Counted from the first letter of the stretch, positions 20,271-30,918 are shown. The stretch: 49,468 nt of DNA from Chara braunii (GCA_003427395.1 BFEA01000889.1:55013-104480); one strand, 5' to 3'. Made by a program: numbers and translations. Notes: a model not told the origin generated them from the sequence alone.

Positions 20271-20277
20271 TCCGACA

Positions 20278-22529
20278 GCTTACCGGGCCATATTAAGCGA
20301 CGTTCCCGTCGCTTCGCAGGATCAAAAACTATTAGTTCAACCATAACCCAAAATGCTGACGAAAGAGGAGCCAATCCAATTAGCCGACAAACATAGGGTA
20401 GAGGACTCCATCAATGTCTCCAGAACTATATGCTACCAGGTTTCTAACCCGGGTCCACATCGCCGAATTATTAGGATGCTGACAACATAAGTTCCAAAGA
20501 CTTTCCTAATCATCCTCTCCCCGGTCCTAGACAACCTTCGGCTTCTCGTTGGGTGTCCCTAGTCCTGGCCAAAACTAGGGACGCGGACCTTAACCGAGAC
20601 CTTTGAAGGCACTCTCGCCGTCCTTCTCAGAAAACCTCTCGCAATCAAATACACATACGTATATATGTATACTTAATTTTCACTCAGCTCCTTCTGCAGT
20701 CTAGTACAGAAAGGCTAGGTCTCCATCTTGACCCACCATAGCCTGGCTGATCAGACCAGGACTACGGCCCACCGCGTTGTTATTTCAGCGGCAGTACCCT
20801 CGTTGGTTGCGCAACGATAGGTTTTCTCCTGATAAGCATTCAATCAGGGTTTTCCAAAAACCTCCACCTTCATTATCCCACGGGGTAATTTCCCTAGGGC
20901 GGGCAACTCCCCTTAAACTCTTACTCCGCGGTCCCGCAGCCAGGTTGCGCCGGCTAGCAGCCATCCACTGGGGTTACGCCCTAGAGGTGCTAATCTTTAC
21001 CGCTCAGCTTGGTATTTCTCCAATATGTCCCAGAACTAGCACAAGTGGTTAGACGAAGCATCGCAAAACCAATCATGGGCCCACTCGAGATTACACAGGG
21101 GTCTGAAGGCATTAACAAACTCTCCCACGAAAGGCCTGACATCCTTCGCACAATCACAAACAAAATCACTGTTAGGTCCACAAGGCCATGACCCTTGACT
21201 TGATCAGAGCCAGCAGCCACCCATCCTGAGACATCTCTGGCCCTGCACTCTTTTGCGACTTTCTCAAACATCTCAAGCAAACGTGGACCCTTTTCGTCAG
21301 ACTTTATCAACTCAGGTACTGCTTACCATGCCCTTAAATCCATTAACCACCTTTCACACGAAGGAGGTCTCTCTCAATAGGTCTTCCTGCCATCCCTCTC
21401 TTCTTAGGATGAGCTATCACACGACCCTTTTTAAAACACCCCCCCCCTTTCTGGGGATGAGTCTTCCGATAAATAACATTACCACCTTCCTTAATCTGAA
21501 TGGGTCTCAATCATAGAATAACTCAACCATAGAACAACTCAACCTTAGAAACCTACTTATGGATCCTCTCCACAACTCAACCACGAACCAACTCCAACGG
21601 AGGGGCCTGCTTGTGGGTCTAAGAGACTCGCAAAATCCCTTAGGATTCTCACACTTTTGTCACACAACGAACTGCACTGCCTCTCCTTATACTCGACCCT
21701 ATCACCGGCCCGTGGGCAGATCGCACGAGTATACCGAAGAGTAGACAATTCACATTCATTCATTCTCACAAAATTCACACAAAATCATCATTAATCAGGA
21801 TAAAGTCCACATATGTGAGAGTGATTTTGATCGTCATATACAAAAGACAGTCTTGGATAAGGCCTCAACTCAATATACACAGGGGTACAATACCTCAACT
21901 CAAACGCGGGCCAAATGTCTCGAATGACATATATATACTCGGAGTTGAACAATCTCAACTCAAACCGTCACTGGTATCACACAAGAATAAATGCGGTCTC
22001 CCTGACAAAACTATAGCTAAAACAGTTTGATCACGACGCATCCATACTTTTCAATCCGAGGGGCCCAAGTAATCCAAGATATATCCAGATATCCAAAGAA
22101 AAGTAAGGCTAGGAGTCGCCCATACACCAGTCCTACAACTTCCTCTCTAGGCTAGATGGCCTATTTCCCCCACGCCGAGGTTTCTTCCCAACCCTCTCCT
22201 ACCTCTCACACCTATACGTCTATCTGAGCCTTTGCAGGAAGTAGGTCTCATATCTTCTTCTCTCGATCAGCAGGCCTTAATGGAACAAATCCCTACTTCT
22301 TAACAATGCCTTCAGGGTCACTCCTTGCCCCATCCTACCAAGTGATCCACGTCCCTAACACACGAATACCTCGGAATATACCCAACATATACAAAGACCC
22401 AAATAACACAAATTTATCCCAACTGTACACGCCAACATATCACACATCTGGACACAATCACTTAAATCACACCAAAAAAAAAACAAAGATTCGTCCAGCA
22501 CTACAATCTGCATATGTACAGATGAAAGC
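20278..22529. other. Spacer without a recognised gene
   Basis: No Helitron helicase sequence is visible, although the Helitron was interrupted at 5728. A minus-strand frame at 20990-21310 (106 codons) is open but matches nothing I know. Between 21490 and 21960 the motif AACTCAACC/CTCAACTCAA recurs about eight times in a loose way. A run of eight C is near 21439. The rest shows no clear structure. Confidence 0.55.
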
Positions 22530-22752
22530 ATTGTTTCTTAGACGAATGGCTCAGCCCTACGCTCACTTGTGAAGATTAAGTTCAGAGAGGTATATATAAC
22601 TTGGTTATTTAAACAGTTCAGGGTGATTAAGCATTGTTTCTAAGACGAATGGCTTAACCATACGCCCAAGGAAGAGAGAAGTAGTTGTGCAACCTGTTCG
22701 TGTATAACTAAGGCAAAGAGTTGGCATTGTTTCTAAGACGAATGACCAATCC
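22523..22752 (+). repeat. Three stem-loops of the shared-core family
   Basis: Cores lie at 22530, 22633 and 22726. The one at 22633 has stem GATTAAGC/GCTTAACC, where its relative at 10746 has GACTAAGC/GCTTAGTC. A C-G pair has become T-A by changes on both sides, while a neighbouring A-T became A-C. Confidence 0.82.
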
Positions 22753-24847
22753 CAATGCCCTATGTAAGCAGGGTATAAAGGGTTAAATCATTGAGAGATT
22801 ATGAACTAATGTTTCCTAAGTTGACTTGGGGCTGGTGAGAGTACTTACCTTTGTGGTTTGGCATTGCATGTGACTGAGTGAGGCTACTACATGGTCTGAG
22901 ATTCAGGTTGACAGGTAGTCGCTTTAGAGGCTCGCCACGTGCTAGAGCGATAGGAGTTAGCTCAATTCCTGCATTTTCTGAGCTATACTTAGATCACTTG
23001 GGTTTGTACAAATCTTGGTAAGCTACTTTCTCTACGGGAAGCGCTGCCGAAATTTCTGCAAATCCAAGGAGTTAGTCAAAATCTTGACTTATCAAAGTTC
23101 AACTTGTCTAAAGTATATATATGACTTAGTAAAAATTTGGAAAGTTTCATTTTCTAAAGTGAGTGCTGCTCAAATTTTTGCTAATTCATAGAGTTAAACA
23201 AAATTGAACTTTGGAAAGTCAAAGACTATTTCTGGTTTCATATTCGGGCTGATACAAATTCTGAAAAGACATTTTTTCCACGGGAAGCGCTGCCGAAATT
23301 TTTTTCTTAGTTTAAAAGAGTTAGACTATATTTCGACAGGTGGCGATTTTGTCGATCCACTCTTTATAGGGGAGATCATGTCAGGGTCTACCTTTGCTTG
23401 GGCACTGCTTAAAGGTAGATTCAGGCTTAGTCAATTAGAAAGATCTTGGATGAGACTGTGTTATCGAGTTGTATTCTCCATACACTTATGTTTTTAGTTT
23501 GTGAATTGATCGGTCTTGTGTTACAGGTCCTCTTGATCGTATTGACTCAGGACTTGGACTAGTTTCAGCTTGATCCTACGAGGATCATATTCTGTTATCA
23601 CTGATAACAGGTCGGTTGCCGATTCGTCGGTTTACGATTCAACTCCAATTCACTCCTGCCACTCAACCTAAAGGCCTTAGCCTTGTGATTGAACTGTTTT
23701 GTTGTATTTTCACCCAGACTTTATCGAATGGTCATCCTACAAAAGTACTGAGTATTTATTTAAGAGTTGCACGAGTGAGGCTTGTATGGCTAAAGCAAGG
23801 GGTATGAGTGTAAGGAATTGTTGAAGTTGACTACGCGTAGTGTGTGGACTTCTGGATGAATCTGTGATATGATTGCAGGTGCATTTGTGGTTCGGGCTCT
23901 GGATGTGACTGCCTGCAATTACATACATATATGGCTGAAAGGGGCCCCACTGTGACTATGATAAGTGATCGTTCTACATAAATAAGCCTTATATATATTT
24001 TCATTTATACCTTGGGTATGCGTGTGGGTTACTGTGATCGTGCTCAAGGGTTAGCCAGATTATGGCTTGAGAGAAAAGGGAGATCCCCTTTTATCACTTT
24101 GCTTTTTAGAGATTTTTATAAGTCGGACGTTGGTCCTCGGCCGTCCCAGGCCCTAGACTCTGCAGAGAAGGAATCTGCCCCCGTGCAGAGCCTATTTGCC
24201 TTGCCTACCGAGACGCTCAGACCAAAGGTCGGAGGTCTTGCAGAAGTTGCACGACTATTCCTTCAGCCGTGCAATGTTGTGAAGGATTAAACCCTCACGA
24301 CACTTCGAGTCTGACACCTTAATGTCATAAATGGCACTCAGATCCACGAGGGACCGCTTGATTCTGGGTACTACATAGTACGCCATCCTTGCGACTGCTT
24401 GCGTACGATTGCATTGCTAGTCGATATGAATAGGCCTTGCGTCCGCGCGATTTTATATTAAGTCTCTCGCGGGATAACTATCCGATTTCGCGTCGGGAAG
24501 TTATGGGAGGGCTACTGAAGGGGCGAGGAGCGTTGTCTCGTTATATGTGTCGCGTTGTTCGGGTTGTGTCGGTTGTGCAGTGTGTGCGTGTGCGTGTGTT
24601 TTATTTTTGTGTTCGTAAAGTGGTGTGCGCGTGGTGTGTGGGATGCGTCCTAGTCGACCGACGCAGAGCCGCGCTTGGGACTTCAGCCCCCCAAGATGTC
24701 GGTTCGCGTGCAGGTCTGACAGGCGTACTACCGCGCTTACCCCCTATGCTACAGCGAACGAGAAATGCCCTCGGCTGGTCCACCTCTGCGATTGCAACTG
24801 AGTAGCTTTCGTACTGTGGACTGGTAGCTCGGCGGGGATACGCCCAC
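22548..24847 (+). repeat. Partial second copy of the LTR 3' part (direct)
   Basis: Matches 10660-11290 (as 22548-23110) and 11283-11990 (as 24135-24847). It ends before the CCGACA and primer-binding site that follow the first copy. It contains two full stem-loops (cores at 22633 and 22726), with a third core at 22530 just outside the aligned part whose stem is mostly lost. Short conserved frames occur in both copies (for example SAPVQSLFALPTETLRPK), but I cannot say that they are genes. Confidence 0.75.
23000..23345 (+). repeat. Three diverged tandem units of about 110 bp
   Basis: Each unit carries a version of GGGAAGCGCTGCCGAAATTT followed by a GAGTTA...AAAATTGAC-like tail and a TCAAAG end. 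The units start at about 23000, 23128 and 23228. The corresponding place in the first copy (11165-11280) has only one unit. Confidence 0.55.
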
Positions 24848-25130
24848 CAAATAGCGTCATACTCATAATACCAGATAGTCGTGACATCGAACCAAAAGCA
24901 ATATTGAATTACGAGTCCCACCAAATAAGAGCACAGTAAAGCTCATAAGAGACACTGTTGGACGAGTCTCATCATCATCAACAAACAACCAATATCGAAC
25001 TCCTACGTGGCGCCCAGCGGACGAATGGCCGATCCTACGTAGCCTACCTACAATGTCGTAGGTGACGTCAATCAACTCCCCGAAGTACGAGCACATCTCG
25101 GCCAATGCCGACCTCCTCAAGCATCAGTTA
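24848..25130 (-). repeat. Diverged duplicated segment, copy 1
   Basis: Contains an open minus-strand frame of 85 codons (24863-25120) with segments GELIDVTYDIVGRLRRIG and VRYWLFVDDDETRP. A related segment lies at 25352-25680. The two are separated by T, CT and AAT repeats. At the DNA level they share stretches such as CATCATCATCAACAAA. This may be an unrecognised repeat family or gene fragment. Confidence 0.45.
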
Positions 25131-25162
25131 AGTTTCACTATAGCTTACTTCTCTCCCTTCCC

Positions 25163-25286
25163 TTTTTTTTTTTTTTTTCTCTCTCTCTCTCTCTCTCTCG
25201 ACTTCGTTCTGTTACAACCCTATTCAAATCCATAAAAAATAATAATAATAATAATAACAATATTAATAAATAAAATTAATAATATC

Positions 25287-25349
<63 letters not shown>
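25163..25349. repeat. Poly-T, (CT)n and (AAT)n tracts
   Basis: T run 25163-25178, CT repeat 25179-25199, and an imperfect AAT/ATA repeat 25236-25349. Confidence 0.95.
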
Positions 25350-25351
25350 TA

Positions 25352-25680
25352 TGAGCAATAGAGGTCTTCATAAATCAAACAATATTACACACATGAGACC
25401 AGATAGTTGTGACCTCATACCAATAGCAGAATTGCATCACAAGTTCCACGAAGTAAGAGCACATCAAAGACTCGTAAATGACAATGGTGGATGAGCCTCT
25501 TCATCATCAACAAAGAACCAATGTTGTAATCCTATTTGGTGCCATGTGCCCAACCTACAGGCGACATATCCTACATTGTCGTCGGTGACATCCATAGCCT
25601 CCCGTAGTACAAGCAGATCCCGGCCAACGTCGATCGCCTCAAGCATCAGGTATGTCTCCCGTATCACTCACAACTTCGAT
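25352..25680 (-). repeat. Diverged duplicated segment, copy 2
   Basis: Relative of 24848-25130. The minus frame at 25464-25667 reads LREAMDVTDDNVGYVACRLG and HWFFVDDEEAHPP, in the same order as copy 1. A run of C follows at 25681-25690. Confidence 0.45.
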
Positions 25681-25689
25681 CCCCCCCCC

Positions 25690-26370
25690 CACACGGATGC
25701 CACGTGCACCTAGGAAATAATACTAAGTAATATTATTGGGATCGTTAGTAATAATAACTAGACGACCTGTCGTGGCAAACAGAAGAGTCTGAGAGCAAGC
25801 AAAATCCCACGTGTGAGAGAATAGGAGGTTATACCACTGATTTGTTTGGGGAGTCGTTAACTCTGTAGCATCGTTTGTTTTTTTTTTTTTACAAGAACTA
25901 TTGAAAATCATGTCCGTTGTCCTGTTGATGTTTTTGTTAAAGATTCAGATTCAAACATTGTTTGTTGTGTTATTTGGACTTGTTTGTGATCAAACGATCT
26001 TGCATGTATGCCCTGAGCTTACTTATTGAGTTCTAACGATATGTGCGCAAGTGCATACGCGTGCGGGTGAGTCTCAGTTTGGTGGGCTCGGATGATGATA
26101 CTGATGATTGGCTCGGGGAAGTTGTAACGCACCTCCCACTATAGGAGTGCCACCGATATTAAGCAAATTTTTGCATTGTATGAATGGAACAATCAGCATT
26201 CAATATGTTTGGCAGTGGTTCTTTGCGTGGGGAACTTGTCGGGAGTAGCATTGATATGAGAGCCATAACGCCGGACGTGTATCTTGGAGCTTTTCCTAGA
26301 AGGCAAGAGGCAAAGAAGAAACGAAGCAGGCACGTGCCAGAGTCACATAATGGACAGCTTAGCACAACCC
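25690..26370. other. Stretch without a recognised gene
   Basis: Contains a T run at 25880-25890 and no long frame with coding character. I see nothing I can name. Confidence 0.5.
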
Positions 26371-26374
26371 CCCC

Positions 26375-26444
26375 CTTTCTCTTTCTCTCTCTCTCACTCT
26401 CTCTCTTTTTCTCTCTCTTTCTCTCTCTCTCACTCTCCCTCTTT

Positions 26445-26535
<91 letters not shown>
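26375..26535. repeat. Long (CT)n microsatellite
   Basis: Imperfect CT/TTTCT from 26375, then about 85 bp of pure CT to 26535. The open frames reported through it on both strands (Ser-Leu or Arg-Glu repeats) are artefacts of the repeat. Confidence 0.97.
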
Positions 26536-26538
<3 letters not shown>

Positions 26539-26845
26539 CACATGGCTATCCCGCGGGTGAGCGAGTAAAGGCGTGACAGCGGCAGGTGCAAGCGGCAATG
26601 TATTTTTCCATATTGCAGTATGAGATTCATTCGATTTTGCTCCTGCTGTAGATAGGAGCCTCGCGGAAACTCGCATAAAACGCACGCACATACAAGCCCA
26701 TCCTCACCCACATATTCACAAGTTCATGCACACACGCATGCCTACGTACGCACGCTCGCACAAGTAGTGTATACCCCGGAGCGTAGCATTAGACTCATTC
26801 GTTCTTGCTTGTCCTATCGATCAAAGCACCGGGGAGTCCATCGTG

Positions 26846-26863
26846 GCACACACACACACACAC
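26846..26863. repeat. (CA)n microsatellite
   Basis: Nine CA units. Confidence 0.9.
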
Positions 26864-26938
26864 GTGCAAGCAACGAATGTGGTGGTGTATAGGCAGTGTA
26901 TATTTCGTTGTTTTGGTGGTAGATTCATTCAATTTTGT

Positions 26939-27484
26939 TCACCTTATCGATAGTGTGAGGTTAGCCGCGGCTTCGGGACTTACCTGTCTCTCTTTCTCAC
27001 TCTCTTGCCTTCGTTGTTGCGCCGTGATTGTCCGTACATGATTTGCGTCCAGCCAACTCCCTTTTGACCACCAAAACTGACTTGCCTCACCCTCACTAAT
27101 ATCCAAAACGTGAGTAGAAAGTCTATCGTAACTCATGTACAAGGTCCCACCATCTATGCCCAGATCATCGCCTCCATCGACCGCAAATGCGGCATCTCCT
27201 CCTCTCCCTTCTTCCTCTCCTCCCTCTTCTTCTTCTTTTTCTTCTTCCTTTTCTTTGCTGCGTTGTTCTTCTGCCTCCGCGCTCTTTTCTTTCCGCGCGC
27301 ACTTCTCGCCAGTTCGCGCTACTTCCACCTTTCGAACTTTTCTCTCCCCGCTCCTCTTCTCCGCGCATCCCTCTTCTCCCTCGTGGCTTTTTTTGCTACT
27401 CCTTGCGCACGGCCTGCTTATCCCTTCCCTACTTCCTACACTCCGAACTTTCGACCGTACATTCCCGCATGTCTTTGGTTCCAC
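26939..27484 (-). CDS. Lys/Glu-rich 181-codon frame, uncertain
   Basis: This minus-strand frame is open for 181 codons. Its central third is a run of charged residues (KEKEEEKEEEEGGEEEGRGG) produced by a pyrimidine-rich repeat at about 27190-27290. The C-terminal part has normal composition (GGTLYMSYDRLSTHVLDI, SQFWWSKGSWLDANHV). Retroelement gag and accessory proteins in this kind of genome often have such charged coils, but I cannot assign a family. Overlapping + strand frames (27110-27675) are probably shadows of the same low-complexity DNA. Confidence 0.25.
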   Translation of the reverse strand: MEPKTCGNVRSKVRSVGSREGISRPCARSSKKSHEGEEGCAEKRSGERKVRKVEVARTGEKCARKEKSAEAEEQRSKEKEEEKEEEEGGEEEGRGGDAAFAVDGGDDLGIDGGTLYMSYDRLSTHVLDISEGEASQFWWSKGSWLDANHVRTITAQQRRQESEKERQVSPEAAANLTLSIR

Positions 27485-27671
27485 CTTTCTTTCTTTTTTT
27501 CTCCCTTCTTCTCCGTTTTCTGACTACTTCTCCTGCTATCCTTCTTACCGCCTTCCTTTGCTCGTTCTTCTTACCGCTCGTGATAACCCACTCCCCACGG
27601 CTGCGATCTTCACTGTGTCGCAGGCAGTCCTGGCGTGATCGAGGTCGTAGTATGAAAACCGGGCGACGGGA

Positions 27672-27981
27672 TTAAAAAGAAAAAGGAAAAATAAATCTAA
27701 CTAAAACCAAAAGAAAAGAAAAAAAGAAAAAAAAGAAAATGAAAAGAAACCAGGATTTGCTAACTACCCCGTCGTCCCAACTGTCACAACGGGGCCTAAA
27801 ATTTAACTAAATTCGAGTTCAAGGTCACGGGTTCGAATCCCATCTGACTGTCGCTAGAATCAAATGGGGGAGGCCTCCCCTGGCTATCCAGCAAAAATAA
27901 TTAGCCCAGAGACAGGATGGACTTGATCCCTGCTTCTCTAACGTATCGGTTCGCGCTTGTACCTACTGGGCTAGCTCCTAA
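27672..27981 (-). mobile_element. Candidate tRNA-derived SINE
   Basis: On the minus strand a pol III A box (TAGCCCAGTAG, 27963-27973) and B box (GATCAAGTC, 27920-27928) match the consensus TRGYNNARNNG and GWTCRANNC exactly, 34 nt apart. The segment runs into a T-rich end (A-rich on the + strand) at 27672-27755. A second exact B-box sequence (GTTCGAATC, 27831-27839) lies in the opposite orientation within the body. I see no clear target duplication. It could also be a decayed pair of tRNA-like sequences. Confidence 0.5.
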
Positions 27982-29206
27982 TACGTTTAGACAAGAGCAA
28001 TATTGCTATAAGTAGAGTACATGGTTGACTTTGTTGGTGTAGCAGGCTATAAGACATGTTTTCTACGGTTAGTATAGGGTGGTATCGGTCGTAGCTGCCT
28101 AGTTGAGTGGGTATCGTGGCCCTCTTAGCTGCCCTGGCCTGCAAGGTCGAGGCGTACATTAATTTTTCAATCCATTCCCAAGGTTGTGGCGGAGTACATT
28201 GTCGTTTTTCCCGTACCCCGCCATGCTTGACGTTCATGGGCTCTAACTGACTAACTTATTTCGGTACTTTAGCCTACTAACTATCACAGTGCGTTGTAGT
28301 TGCATCCCGCGTAACTCCTCTCAGTCCCCATGGCCGAAGTCTTTATTAACTCTTACCGTTTACCGTATGTGTTGTATCTATCATTTGCAGTCACTTAGCA
28401 TCTCGGCCTTAGGGAATCCATCTCACAGTACGACGCCGAAACAACCTCACTTTTCATTCCCAACCGTCTTTGTCACGACAATTGGTGTCGGCACTGTATT
28501 AAATGCAGAATCACGAGCAAATACCTTTGTAAGGGTGTTTGCTCCGACAACGCTGTTGTTTGACCCGATCGAATGGCAATAAGGAGGCCACAACCTGCTA
28601 CCGATCTGGAAGTATATAGTTAAAAACTGCTACAGAAAGACCCATCCACCGCTTCTAAACGGATCCTCACCACTTACCCCCCTATCCCCATTGACTCCAC
28701 CCCCCCGCTCCGGCTCCAACTGGCAAGCCCAACACCTCCACCGCTCCCAGAAGAGATATCGCTCCAGCTCCCTCCTCCCCCAATGCATTCTCCCCTTTCG
28801 GAAGAACACCCTCCCCCAACACTGTCCTCCCCTACTCCCCCCCACTCATACCCCTGTCCTGCGCCCGATCCTCCCTTTTTTTAGGAATGCCCTCCCCTCT
28901 CACCCCCTCCCCCTTGCCTCGTTCCCACCCCCGATTCTCAAGCGGTCCAACTGCTACAGTCAAGACCAGGCTAGTAGAGGACATTGTCCTGCAGCAACAC
29001 CATAGAGGTACAAGGGTGGGAGTAAAACCCATTGAAACCTCAATCGGAGGAGCCGACAGAGAAATGCAAAGTGACCTGGGAACCCAATAGGGGGCCAGTT
29101 GACGCTGGCACGAACAAAGACTGATTGGCCGGTGAGCTGGAGTAAGTCGCCACCATGACGAACAATTGCACAAAGGGACATGAACACCTAGACCATGTGT
29201 TTCTCG
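27982..29206. other. Stretch without a supported gene, partly C-rich
   Basis: A minus frame at 27971-28237 (88 codons) has normal composition but no known family. From 28630 to 28970 the + strand is strongly C-rich, which gives long spurious frames on both strands. The minus frames at 28832-29264 overlap each other and cannot all be real. Confidence 0.45.
28486..28549. repeat. Small TGTCGG...CCGACA segment with palindrome
   Basis: A 64-bp segment starts TGTCGG and ends CCGACA. Its right part is a 30-bp near-palindrome (28515-28544, arms GAGCAAATACC and GGGTGTTTGCTC) clearly related to the palindromes at 5735 and 20245. Read on the minus strand it looks like the first 35 bp of the same LTR family, followed by unrelated DNA. 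Confidence 0.5.
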
Positions 29207-30840
29207 TGTGGCACTTTTTCCAGTCGAGCCACCTTGGGCGACCGGAAAGCCAATAGGCTGTCACGCAGAATTTTGTTGTGATTGCAATAAATCAAATGAA
29301 TTAAATAATGCAAATCCCTTCCTGTTGTGTGCATTCGGCTTCGAGCGAGACCCTTCAATTGCAGTTTTCGCCGGTCCCCGGTCTCAGGAATCTTTTATTT
29401 TGATTCGGAATATCGAGAAATATGCAAATAATAACCATAAAATTATGGGGTGTTATGCATGCCTTAATTATGTCAATTTGATTTTGAGAACTGTGACAGA
29501 ATCATCCACGATAGCAATCATCAGATAAGAACAAAGCAAGAAGCAAGACCGACTGACTGGAGCAAGGGCAAGATCAAATAAATAAGGGAAGAATGAGAAC
29601 TCATAATAATCTCAGAAAGTACACATAAACGAGCATGGTCAGCACCTCTCAAGAGCCCTCACTCATCCCTCTGGTCAGTCTCTCTCAATCTCTTTTCACT
29701 GATCTTCTCTGGTGCCGAGACCCACGCCCACGTACAATCTGAGACTGAGGCTTCGTGACAAAATGCCACCTGAAGCCAGCAAGCTCTGAGCATGATCATC
29801 CGAGGCACATGACACGGTAGTTAACCGTGGAGCAAAACTCCTCCCACAAAGTAGGCAGTCCGTCCACTGAAAAGACTCCTCGTCTGAGGTAGGGATACCC
29901 GGTGGGCTCGGTCAGCGCCTCAACATCGATCACTGCCGGAGAGATGTACCTCTTTGTCAAACCAATCACATCCAGCCAACTCGTGTCATCTTTGACACGA
30001 GAAAGAACTGGAGGCCTAGGATAGTCAGTACAAAGCATCGGCCCGAAGTTGCGGATCAACGTAGTGTCACTCTCATCGAGCTCTCTCTCTCTCTGCTCAA
30101 GGTATTCGGTGGCTGAGATCCAGACTGGATCGAAAAGTTCATGAGCCTCCTAGCCCTTCTTCATGTAAACCCTCAGATCGTGGATAGTGCCATCATCAAA
30201 ACAGGTCTGAACAACGAAGATTGACAGATCTCCCTGTCTGAAACCAATGACACTAACATACTGATAACGGAATGCCTCTTTGCATGAAAACCGTTTGAGG
30301 CTGGCCAGCACTGACTCACTGACCGACGTAGACTGAACTGTGCTCATGAGTACTCTTGCTTGTGCAAACCGACCAGATAGTCCCAGAGAACTGGTTACCA
30401 AACTGATTGCAGGGAGCTGATTGCTGGAAACTGATTGCTAGAAATTGATCACTAATAACTGATTCTTGATTGATTGCTGATTAGATGATTGTTGAATGTC
30501 CGGATACGTGAGTTGTACTTGTTCAGAGACTAAACGCTCACTGATAGCTGCCAACAGTCCTCCTTGTTTCCTCAATAGTACCCACAGAAGTTATGGTGGC
30601 AAACAGTCTGTCGTTCTTATCATGCAAGCAGTATGTGTACTCGATTTTTGTATGATTCCTCACGAGGGACAGTGCATGTTCCATCATCATAGTAGTCTGC
30701 AGATTGTATTCCTCAACTCCACTCTCCCTCCAGGTCTCTGCAGTGCTCTGATACAGCGAGCAGGAGACTTTAACTGTGTTGCTGCTGTCCATATTCTCGC
30801 CGATCTCTCGCTACATCAGTTCACCCAACTCGAGACGGGT
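29207..30840 (-). repeat. 3' LTR of the Gypsy element (inner end not fixed)
   Basis: The left edge is set by alignment with 47974. The match to the right LTR persists to the window end (equivalent of 30700), so the LTR is longer than 1.49 kb. The inner end is uncertain and may lie anywhere between 30700 and about 32000. A clear polypurine tract was not identified. A gag/LTR-type ORF runs through the LTR on the minus strand (see 29796-30792). Confidence 0.8.
29796..30792 (-). pseudogene. LTR-internal module ORF
   Basis: Three minus-strand pieces (30538-30792, 30150-30401, 29796-30059) are read in order. The middle one (LKRFSCKEAFRYQYVSV...LSIFVVQTCFDDGTIHDLRVYMKKG) resembles the modules of the pre-gag block, for example LNTLSKKETFPYEVVRYE...LYVLTFYFTDLDVYDERIYIPK at 46900-47150. 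The 30538 piece (IEYTYCLHDKNDRLFATIT) resembles 32005-32250. The same pieces recur in the 5' LTR (48451-49114). A coding sequence inside an LTR is unusual. It suggests that the LTR has captured, or donated, the pre-gag module. The role is unknown. Confidence 0.55.
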
Positions 30841-30918
30841 GACTCTTGGATGATCTAGGTGTGAAAAGNCAATCAATTACATTGTTGTTTCGAATAGTCG
30901 CTTCAGATTGTCGTTTCT

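Larger units (their letters stand above)
5728..20277. mobile_element. 14.5 kb composite element with two ~5 kb inverted arms
   Basis: The left end TGTCGG (5728) and right end CCGACA (20277) are reverse complements, and the inverted match continues inward for about 4.9-5.0 kb on each side, to about 10652 on the left and 15280 on the right. The arms differ by scattered substitutions and indels, so the structure is not recent. Flanks show no obvious target duplication (ACTGG before 5728, GCTTA after 20277). Two readings are possible: a fold-back DNA transposon with giant terminal inverted repeats, or a rearranged LTR retrotransposon in which the second LTR is inverted and truncated. I favour the second, because the left arm continues to 12210, ends in CCGACA and is followed by a tRNA-Asp primer-binding site and a gag-like frame. 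Confidence 0.7.
15280..20277 (-). repeat. Inverted copy of 5728-10652 (right arm)
   Basis: Reading the minus strand from 20277 gives the same sequence as the + strand from 5728, down to the CCCAAGTTACCTTCAGTTATAA junction at 15280. Notable differences are a single TATA-like unit instead of three, an extra stretch of about 100 bp at about 19704-19799, and decay of one stem-loop core at 15737. The arm does not include stem-loops 8 and 9 or the LTR 3' end. Confidence 0.85.

Noticed and set aside
5728-20277. Mutator-like or CACTA DNA transposon with long TIRs
   Set aside because: No transposase is visible, termini are TGTCGG/CCGACA without a 9- or 3-bp duplication, and the primer-binding site plus gag-like frame point to an LTR element.
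20278-22529. Remainder of the Helitron (helicase) beyond the inserted element
   Set aside because: No helicase motif (Walker A GxGKT/S and later motifs) was seen in any frame of this stretch.
26375-26711. Long open frames through the CT repeat on both strands
   Set aside because: They are Ser-Leu or Arg-Glu repeats dictated by the microsatellite, open in several frames at once.
27110-27675. Three overlapping plus-strand frames of 137-167 codons
   Set aside because: They overlap in all three frames in pyrimidine-rich low-complexity DNA, so none has independent support.
27831-27839. Intact tRNA gene
   Set aside because: A B box is present but there is no cloverleaf with a matching acceptor stem or anticodon arm around it.
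28630-29264. Set of overlapping frames on both strands
   Set aside because: C-rich DNA removes stop codons in several frames; the frames conflict and no family was recognised.
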